A DNA stretch of 12,583 bases from NCBI GenBank assembly GCA_039208045.1, contig JBCCRH010000143.1:1-12583 (forward strand), read 5' to 3'. The notes under the pieces were generated by a model. It saw only the letters and a list, made by a program, of their open reading frames with translations. It did not search any database and had not been told where the DNA came from. Below, one piece after another: positions 7,477-12,583 of this stretch; positions within the stretch are counted from its first letter, which is position 1, and every line of letters begins with the position of its first letter. The position numbers were made by a program, and so were the translations under genes. Source of the DNA: JBCCRH01 sp039208045 (GTDB lineage: Bacteria; Bacteroidota; Bacteroidia; Chitinophagales; Saprospiraceae).

Positions 7477-7576
7477 GCGTAAGCGATGTGAAAGGGTGTT
7501 TTACAGCCCGTAGGGCCGAGCGAATAGCGAGCCCTGCAACGTAGCGACCCGCCGCCGCAGGCGGAGGGATACGCCC
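7477..7576. repeat. GC-rich structured intergenic element (~100 bp)
   Basis: A GC-rich block in an otherwise AT-rich spacer. It starts GCGTA (7477-7481) and ends TACGC (7570-7574), a short terminal inverted repeat. Internal hairpins include GCCC-GTA-GGGC (7506-7516) and CCGCC-GCA-GGCGG (7552-7564, with CCC/GGG outside). Read on the minus strand (GGGCGTATCCC...GGGTCGCTAC...CTTACGC) it recalls the dispersed GGGCGT...CCC...AACGC intergenic repeats common in Bacteroidota genomes; that resemblance is from memory. It sits between the two copies of the regulator tail. No ORF of note inside. Confidence 0.6.
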
Positions 7577-7579
7577 AAG

Positions 7580-7617
7580 TATATCTAGCTCAAACTCTTC
7601 CAATAGGCCTTTGGTGT
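7580..7617. repeat. Direct repeat copy 2, at the true 3' end of the regulator gene
   Basis: Partner of 7420-7457 (34/38 identical). It covers the last codons and stop (7585-7587) of the regulator gene plus five bases beyond. The differences are at 7590, 7591, 7610 and 7615. Confidence 0.85.
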
Positions 7618-9375
7618 CTGTCCCATTTTCTTTTTGAAAAAAGTATTAAAAACGGTTTTGGAGTTGAAGCCGCTTTCGTAGGCTAGGGCCAAAATGGTAA
7701 GGTGGCGAAACTTGGGGTCAGCTGCTTTAGCTTTGAATGCTTCGAGGCGATAGGTATTCACGAAGGCAGAGAAGTTTTGCTGGAAGCCTTCATTTAGGAG
7801 CTGTGAAAGATGATTGGCGGGGAGGTCGAGCATTTGGGCTAAACTGCGGAGCGTTAGTTCGGGGTCGAAATAGGGGCCTTGCTCATTCATGAGCTGTTCC
7901 AGCTGGGTCTTGTGCCTTTGGATTTCTTCCTTGCTGAAAAGTGCCTTTTTATACTTGCGTTTGGGTAAATGAGTATTAGGTGGCGTACCTAAAATTTGTA
8001 GCAGTAGCGCCTGTACTTCTGGTCTTTCCCGCAGAGGGTCCATCAATGGTTCTACAGGTAGATAGATCATTAGCGGCAGTCGCATCTGAATACCCTGTTT
8101 TAGATAGCCGATGGCTTTTTCGATATTTCCTAAAAGCGTATGGCTGTGCAATAAGGCTAAAATGGCCCTCCCCGCCAAAGCCGTTTTGGCGAAAGCCTCT
8201 AATTGGGCAATCCCGTCCTGTGCTTCTTCTTGTCGGCCGAGCGCGGCATAGGCCATGGTCATCCCTGCCAGCTTGGGAATATCATCAGCGCTATCCGCTG
8301 GAAAGTTGATAAATAAGGCCATCGCCTCTTCCTTTTTGCCGAGCTTTATCAGTGCTTGCCCTCGGTATAGCTTGGCAGGCATAAACTCGGGCTGTAAGGC
8401 AGTAGCCTCTTTAAAGCTATCTATGGCAGCCCGATAATCTCGCTTTACATAGTAGATAAAGCCTTTTAGATGATAATTAATCACCAAAAAAGGATCCATT
8501 TGCTGCGCGGTTTCGATGTACTGCATCGCCGCTTGATGCTTGCCTTCAGCAATGAGGGTAGAGGCCATCGACTGGTAGTAATCCACAACGGGCCGCCGGG
8601 CTGCCGCTTGGTGGAGGTGGTGGTAGGCTTTCGCCAAATCCCAGTCTTCTAGTAAGCTTTTCCAGGAGAGGTTGAGCTGACATTCGGGTAAACTGGGGTC
8701 TAAGGCAATGGCTTCTCGGAGATAGGGCTGACCTTTCATAAAGGCTTCTACGGATGACATCATCCCAATGGTACCGAGCATGGTATAAGCCTGATGAATC
8801 CCCAAGTGGGCGAGTGCAAATTGAGGATGTGTGGCCAAGATCTGTTGTAAGATAGATAGCGCCAGATCCAAATCAGCGCGATTCATCCTCAGGATATGGT
8901 ACCTACTTTTGAGATACTGCGTATAAATGGCTACTGGCACTTCAGGTGCTACTACGAGTTGGTCAGCAATATCGAGGTGCCCCAAATGTTCGCGCAAGCG
9001 ATCCGCAATAAGCAAACTCAGCTCATCCTGAACAGCAAAGATATCATCTAACGCCCGATCAAAACTTTCCGACCAAAAAGGAGTGTCAGAAGCGACATCA
9101 ATCAGTCGCACTGTAATCCGCATTTTGGGAGCTGCTACGCGAATGCTGCCTTCCAGAACTGTTGCCACTTGTAATTGCTCGCCAATGTGTGCTATTGGGA
9201 GCGACTTGTTCTTAAAAAAGAAAGAAGAAGTGCGCGAAGTCACCTGAAGCCCTTCGATAGAAGTGAGTGCATTGATGACCTCTTCTGTCATGCCATCGCT
9301 AAAATATTCCAAATCTGCATCCTCACTTCGGTTGACGAAGGGCAGCACAGCAATAGATTTAGGGGAGGCATTCAT
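7585..9375 (-). CDS. FlgO-like / TPR / AraC-type transcriptional regulator
   Basis: A 596-residue cytoplasmic regulator with three parts. Residues 1 to about 125 (SIAVLPFVNRSED, YFSDGMTEEVINAL, LEGSIR, FWSESFD) are the FlgO/TolB-like domain found in CadC-type and adenylate-cyclase-associated proteins. Residues about 150-450 carry tetratricopeptide repeats (for example the unit around YYVKRDYRAAIDSFKEATAL). The last about 100 residues are an AraC-family DNA-binding domain, with LTLRSLAQMLDLPANHLSQL as the first helix-turn-helix and LAYESGFNSKTVFNTFFKK as the second, ending in GQTPKAYWK. No transmembrane helix is visible, so it probably senses a cytoplasmic signal or partner. I chose ATG at 9375; the frame could extend only to a TTG at 9390. 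It is divergent from the symporter gene, with 114 bp and a palindrome between, so regulation of that gene or of itself is plausible. Its 3' end is duplicated downstream at 7420-7457. Confidence 0.88.
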   Translation of the reverse strand: MNASPKSIAVLPFVNRSEDADLEYFSDGMTEEVINALTSIEGLQVTSRTSSFFFKNKSLPIAHIGEQLQVATVLEGSIRVAAPKMRITVRLIDVASDTPFWSESFDRALDDIFAVQDELSLLIADRLREHLGHLDIADQLVVAPEVPVAIYTQYLKSRYHILRMNRADLDLALSILQQILATHPQFALAHLGIHQAYTMLGTIGMMSSVEAFMKGQPYLREAIALDPSLPECQLNLSWKSLLEDWDLAKAYHHLHQAAARRPVVDYYQSMASTLIAEGKHQAAMQYIETAQQMDPFLVINYHLKGFIYYVKRDYRAAIDSFKEATALQPEFMPAKLYRGQALIKLGKKEEAMALFINFPADSADDIPKLAGMTMAYAALGRQEEAQDGIAQLEAFAKTALAGRAILALLHSHTLLGNIEKAIGYLKQGIQMRLPLMIYLPVEPLMDPLRERPEVQALLLQILGTPPNTHLPKRKYKKALFSKEEIQRHKTQLEQLMNEQGPYFDPELTLRSLAQMLDLPANHLSQLLNEGFQQNFSAFVNTYRLEAFKAKAADPKFRHLTILALAYESGFNSKTVFNTFFKKKMGQTPKAYWKSLS

Positions 9376-9384
9376 ATACTCAAA

Positions 9385-9397
9385 TAACAAATTGTTA
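9385..9397. promoter_or_regulatory. 13-bp perfect palindrome, candidate operator
   Basis: TAACAAATTGTTA is a perfect palindrome (6-bp arms, one central base) in the 114-bp gap between the divergent regulator and symporter genes, 9 bp before the regulator start. The position suits autoregulation. AraC-type proteins more often use direct repeats, so the link is speculative. Confidence 0.35.
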
Positions 9398-9489
9398 GGC
9401 AGAACAGCAAGCCAATCAGGAATTAGGGCCGAAATTCTTTGTTTTCCACCTCAGCCGTGTAATTTTAGGAGACGAAAAACAAAGCGATT

Positions 9490-11265
9490 ATGACTCTTAG
9501 TACCCTAGATTGGGGCTTTATTATAGCCTTTTTTGCCCTTTCTCTTTCCATTGGTTTGTATGTAGCTCGCCGAAGCGGGAAAAATGCTTCTGAGTTTTTC
9601 CTTTCAGGGCGCAGTATGCCGTGGTGGCTGCTGGGAGTCTCAATGGTAGCGACTACCTTTTCGGCTGATACGCCTAATTTGGTAACCGACCTAGTGCGTA
9701 AAGATGGTATTGCTGGAAACTGGCTGTGGTGGGCTTTTTTGCTGACCGGTATGCTCACCGTATTTGTGTATGCGAAGCTGTGGCGGCGCTCAGGGGTACT
9801 GACTGATTTGGAGTTTTACGAACTGCGCTACAGCGGGAAAGAAGCAGCCTTTCTGAGAATTTTCCGAGCTATCTACCTTGGAGTTATTTTTAATGTAATG
9901 GTGATGGCTACGGTTTGCTTGGCTGCCATTAAAATTGGAGGGACGCTACTTGGCATTAGCCCTATCCAGACCCTTTTGCTAGCTTCTGTAGTTACTGTAG
10001 TGTATTCTGCTATAGGTGGCTTGCGCGGCATTATCCTGACGGACTTTTTTCAGTTTATCCTCGCTATGATTGGTACCGTTTGGGCGGCTATTGTCATCGT
10101 CAATTTACCAGAAGTAGGCGGATTAGAACAATTGCTAACGCACGAAAATGTAGTGCCTAAGCTCGATCTCATCCCAGACCCCTCTGATACGAGCGCCCTG
10201 CTCAGCCTGTTGGTTATTCCACTGGCCGTACAATGGTGGGCGGCCTACTATCCAGGCTCCGAGCCAGGTGGTGGTGGCTACGTCGCACAGCGCATGCTCG
10301 CCGCCAAAGACGAGAAAAATGCTATAGGGGCTACCCTATTTTTTAATGTTGCGCACTACGCCCTCCGCCCTTGGCCTTGGATTTTAATTGCCCTTTGCTC
10401 GCTGGTCGTTTTCCCAGATTTGGATTCCTTACAAGCAGCTTTCCCCGCTATCGATCGCAGTGTTATAGATGATGACTTAGCCTACCCTGCCATGCTTACC
10501 TACCTCCCACATGGCCTACTTGGCTTGGTCATCGCCTCGCTTATTGCGGCCTTTATGTCTACCATCTCCACCCACCTCAATTGGGGTGCTTCTTATATTG
10601 TCAATGATTGCTACAAGCGATTTATCAATCCCAATGCTTCCGAAAAAACACTAGTGCAGATAGGGCGCCTCTCTACCGTGGTACTAATGATTATGGCAGC
10701 CATAGTTGCCCTCTACCTCAAAAGTGCAAAGGACGCCTTCAGTATTATCGTCTTAATGGGTGCTGGGACGGGCCTAATTTTTATCCTCCGCTGGTTTTGG
10801 TGGAGCATCAATGCCTACAGCGAGATTGCAGCGATGGTAGCTTCGTTCTTAGTTGCTTTATTCTACAAGTTTGGAATCCCAGGCGTCTTATCCTCGCATG
10901 CAGAACTCCTCCTTACCGTCGGCATTACTACGATCTTCTGGGTCGTCGTGACTTATCTCACACCCGCCACTCAAGAAAAAACACTAATTAGTTTTTACAA
11001 ATTAATCAAGCCGCATCCATTAGGGTGGCGGAAGGTCATCGATAAAGGAATGGCCGAGGGACAGCTACAGGCTGCCGAGGTGAAGCCAGGAAAGCTACCC
11101 ACCGAACTGCTCTGCATGTTCGCTGGCATTTTCTTAGTCTATGGCATCCTATTCACCACTGGTTTTATGCTAATGGGGAATTGGGGATATATGGCTTTGG
11201 GCTTAGGAGTGACGCTGGTATCGATGGGGGTACTGTGGTGGAATTGGGAACGGGTAGTAAATTAA
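9490..11265 (+). CDS. Sodium:solute symporter (SSS/SLC5 family)
   Basis: Inner-membrane sodium-coupled transporter, 591 residues with about 13-15 hydrophobic segments. Family markers are FFLSGRSMPWWLLGVSM (36-52), the signature GGLRGIILTDFFQF (176-189) and AAFMSTISTHLNWGASYI (about 350-367), the helix that supplies sodium-site serine and threonine residues. The loop after the sixth helix (PGSEPGGGGYVAQRMLAAKDEKNA) is the usual QR-containing loop of sugar-type members. The substrate cannot be told; sugars, sialic acid or other organic solutes are all known in the family. The start at 9490 is the ATG just before the first helix. It is transcribed away from the TPR/AraC regulator, which may control it, and is followed after 53 bp by the HtrA-type protease gene. 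Confidence 0.9.
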   Translation: MTLSTLDWGFIIAFFALSLSIGLYVARRSGKNASEFFLSGRSMPWWLLGVSMVATTFSADTPNLVTDLVRKDGIAGNWLWWAFLLTGMLTVFVYAKLWRRSGVLTDLEFYELRYSGKEAAFLRIFRAIYLGVIFNVMVMATVCLAAIKIGGTLLGISPIQTLLLASVVTVVYSAIGGLRGIILTDFFQFILAMIGTVWAAIVIVNLPEVGGLEQLLTHENVVPKLDLIPDPSDTSALLSLLVIPLAVQWWAAYYPGSEPGGGGYVAQRMLAAKDEKNAIGATLFFNVAHYALRPWPWILIALCSLVVFPDLDSLQAAFPAIDRSVIDDDLAYPAMLTYLPHGLLGLVIASLIAAFMSTISTHLNWGASYIVNDCYKRFINPNASEKTLVQIGRLSTVVLMIMAAIVALYLKSAKDAFSIIVLMGAGTGLIFILRWFWWSINAYSEIAAMVASFLVALFYKFGIPGVLSSHAELLLTVGITTIFWVVVTYLTPATQEKTLISFYKLIKPHPLGWRKVIDKGMAEGQLQAAEVKPGKLPTELLCMFAGIFLVYGILFTTGFMLMGNWGYMALGLGVTLVSMGVLWWNWERVVN

Positions 11266-11291
11266 TTGGCTCAACCATTATCTCCCCCACC

Positions 11292-11310
11292 CTGTTTTTC
11301 TAAAAAACAG
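11292..11310 (+). terminator. AT-rich hairpin between symporter and protease genes
   Basis: CTGTTTTT-CTA-AAAAACAG is a perfect 8-bp stem with a 3-nt loop, ending 8 nt before the protease ATG. Only two pairs are G-C and no T-run follows, so it is a weak terminator at best; it may instead shape the protease leader or limit readthrough from the symporter gene. Confidence 0.3.
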
Positions 11311-11318
11311 AAAATAAG

Positions 11319-12335
11319 ATGTACCAATTCATCACAGACGATAATATCCCCCAAGAACAAGCCTTCGAAACCCCCGAAAATCCAGACGGTGCCTTGCTAG
11401 ATGCTTACTCGCAAACGGTCGTACGTGTAGCTAAAGCAGTCAACGAAGCCGTCGTACAAATACAAGCCTATAAGCCTAATCAGAACAGGCGCCGCCGAGG
11501 CGGCCAACAGGGTTTCGGGAGCGGCTCCGGCTTTATCATCTCCGCCAACGGATTTATCGTGACCAATAGTCATGTGGTAAATGGTGCTAGCAAAGTAGTC
11601 ATCAATCTACAAGATGGTAGACGATTTGCAGCTAAGCTAGTAGGCCAGGATCCCGCTACGGACATCGCTGTACTTCAAATAAAATCCAACGAACTACCCA
11701 CTACCAAATTCGGAGATTCTGACCGTTTGCAAGTGGGGCAATTAGCTGTGGCTATTGGTAATCCTTACGGATTTCAGTATTCCGTGACGGCGGGGGTGGT
11801 AAGCGCGCTGGGCCGTACCCTACGCTCCGAAAGCGGCCGCCTAATCGATGACGTCATACAAACTGATGCCGCACTCAACCCCGGAAATTCTGGCGGCCCG
11901 CTGGTCAACTCAGCCGGGCAAATCATTGGAGTCAACACGGCCATCATTTCTTCCGCTCAAGGCATTTGCTTTGCGGTGGCCTCTAACCTCGCTAAGTATG
12001 TGGTAGGCAAACTCATTGTGGATGGCAAAGTACGCCGAGGCTACATCGGTATTGCTGGTCAGGTCGTTCGTCTTAATCGTGCCTTTCGGCAAAATTTAGA
12101 GCTCACCCAAAAATCAGGTATCCTCATCCAAACTATTGAAGCGGATAGCCCTGCCTACAATTCAGAATTACAAAATGGAGACTTAATCATCGGCTTTGAA
12201 GATCAAATCATTGCTACTATTGATGACTTGCACAAATTACTAGATGCTAATACTATTGGACAAGTGTGTCGTTTGCTCGTATTGCGGAATAATCGGAGAC
12301 GGTGGGTGCGGGTGGTGCCGGGGGAGTTAGGGTAG
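11319..12335 (+). CDS. HtrA/Deg-type trypsin-like serine protease (S1C) with one PDZ domain
   Basis: Serine endoprotease of the Deg/HtrA family, 338 residues. The catalytic triad is complete: H85 in VTNSHVV, D115 in ATDIAVL and S191 in NPGNSGGPL. The substrate-side strand GNPYGFQYSVTAGVVSALGR (147-166) and a single C-terminal PDZ domain (about 240-330, with GYIGIAG and NGDLIIGF) are present. Classical DegP/DegQ have a signal peptide and two PDZ domains. Here the N-terminus (MYQFITDDNIPQEQ) is acidic and polar without any signal or anchor, so a cytoplasmic location is inferred. Such signal-less one-PDZ members are known in Bacteroidota and cyanobacteria. A basic stretch (NRRRRGG, 56-62) precedes the protease core. 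The gene lies 53 bp behind the symporter and may be read through from it or have its own promoter; no promoter consensus is visible. Confidence 0.9.
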   Translation: MYQFITDDNIPQEQAFETPENPDGALLDAYSQTVVRVAKAVNEAVVQIQAYKPNQNRRRRGGQQGFGSGSGFIISANGFIVTNSHVVNGASKVVINLQDGRRFAAKLVGQDPATDIAVLQIKSNELPTTKFGDSDRLQVGQLAVAIGNPYGFQYSVTAGVVSALGRTLRSESGRLIDDVIQTDAALNPGNSGGPLVNSAGQIIGVNTAIISSAQGICFAVASNLAKYVVGKLIVDGKVRRGYIGIAGQVVRLNRAFRQNLELTQKSGILIQTIEADSPAYNSELQNGDLIIGFEDQIIATIDDLHKLLDANTIGQVCRLLVLRNNRRRWVRVVPGELG

Positions 12336-12370
12336 ATTAAGTATCGTGTAACAAGAATAAATTTTAGGGT

Positions 12371-12434
12371 ATCGGTAATTCACCGATTTAAGATCTGTAA
12401 ATCTTTGCATACAGGCTGCCCAACTAAGTCGGGC
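12371..12434 (+). terminator. Cluster of small hairpins after the protease gene
   Basis: Three short stem-loops follow the protease stop: ATCGGT-AATTC-ACCGAT (12371-12387), AAGAT-CTGTAA-ATCTT (12390-12405) and GCCC...GGGC (12418-12434), the last followed by GCTTCTT. As minus-strand RNA the last forms a 7-bp stem GCCCGAC-TTA-GTTGGGC with one G·U pair. None has a convincing T-run, so termination is only a guess. Confidence 0.3.
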
Positions 12435-12464
12435 GCTTCTTGTGGGTCCGAGAGTATATTAATC

Positions 12465-12583
12465 GGGATGGGTAGGCGGCCAATGCCGCCATCCCCCCCA
12501 CACCACCGGGCATACGCTTTAACGTACCACGGCGGTTTCTTCTAACAGTTAACCACGTTGAATAGCGGATAGGGATTTGAGTC
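12465..12583 (-). mobile_element. Candidate group II intron 3' end (domains V and VI), body beyond the right edge
   Basis: Read on the minus strand, 12536-12502 forms a 35-nt hairpin beginning ACCGCCG and ending CGGTGGT, with a small internal bulge and a loop around TTAAAG. That is the size and shape of group II intron domain V (about 34 nt), with CGC in the place of the catalytic triad, and is followed by GTGTGGGGGG as in many bacterial introns of this type. Next, 12495-12465 folds as GGGAT-GGCGGC-ATTG-GCCGCC-TACCC-ATCCC. This resembles domain VI with an unpaired A on the 3' side as branch point. The intron 3' end would lie near 12460. The rest of the intron, including any reverse transcriptase, would lie past position 12583. 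Recognition is by eye; no covariance search was run. Confidence 0.55.
12542..12583 (-). CDS. Possible C-terminal tail of an intron-encoded reverse transcriptase (partial)
   Basis: One minus-strand frame is open from the window edge to a TAG at 12544-12542, giving DSNPYPLFNVVNC. It ends 5 nt before the candidate domain V, where intron-encoded proteins can end. Thirteen residues cannot identify a family, and another frame is also open here, so this is a placement guess only. Confidence 0.15.
   Translation of the reverse strand, partial: DSNPYPLFNVVNC

Noticed and set aside
7477..7576. tRNA or small structured RNA gene in the GC-rich spacer
   Set aside because: No cloverleaf, T-loop or CCA end is visible; the hairpins are short and fit a repeat element better.
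9376..9390. TTG start of the AraC-type regulator at 9390
   Set aside because: An ATG at 9375 directly precedes the conserved SIAVLPF segment, and the TTG lies inside the palindrome.
9465..9758. Minus-strand open frame overlapping the symporter start
   Set aside because: It is antisense to conserved symporter helices and its product has no family features.

Overview
The window looks like a chromosomal segment of a Bacteroidota bacterium, most likely Saprospiria (Lewinella-like). Three things point there: a secreted protein with dockerin-like and cohesin-like modules and a type IX secretion (T9SS) C-terminal sorting domain; a TPR regulator ending in an AraC-type helix-turn-helix; and starts without clear Shine-Dalgarno sequences, together with one good match to the Bacteroidota -7 promoter element. 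The lineage is inferred from protein style, not from a marker gene.

Layout, left to right. (1) 60-1280 (+) is the T9SS cargo protein, followed by a structured 3' region and a strong hairpin terminator (1415-1442). (2) 1541-2842 (+) is an APC-family amino acid permease, overlapping tail-to-tail by 9 bp with a minus-strand pair: a ten-unit WG-repeat protein (5588-4548), then a 563-aa protein (4525-2834) of a Bacteroidota-restricted family whose C-terminal half has nucleoside-phosphorylase-like motifs. (3) 5589-5852 is a divergent intergenic region almost filled by consecutive inverted repeats. It leads into 5853-6335 (+), a DUF2237 protein with an unusual N-terminal signal peptide, which converges with a zinc-independent MDR oxidoreductase (7328-6342, -). 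(4) 7329-7584 holds a GC-rich ~100-bp repeat-like element bracketed by a 38-bp imperfect duplication of the 3' end of the next gene. (5) A FlgO-like/TPR/AraC regulator (9375-7585, -) is divergent from a sodium:solute symporter (9490-11265, +), with a perfect 13-bp palindrome between them. A signal-less HtrA-type serine protease with one PDZ domain (11319-12335, +) follows. (6) 12336-12583 contains hairpins and, on the minus strand, what looks like the 3' end (domains V and VI) of a group II intron whose body lies beyond the right edge.

Most genes are ordinary accessory or housekeeping functions. Plausible functional units are the WG-repeat/phosphorylase-like operon and the regulator/symporter divergent pair; both are inferred from spacing and orientation only. 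The least explained sequences are the tiled inverted repeats at 5747-5844, the duplicated gene tail around 7420-7617 and the candidate intron end at 12465-12583. No rRNA, tRNA or CRISPR array was seen, and no gene-free stretch exceeds about 265 bp.
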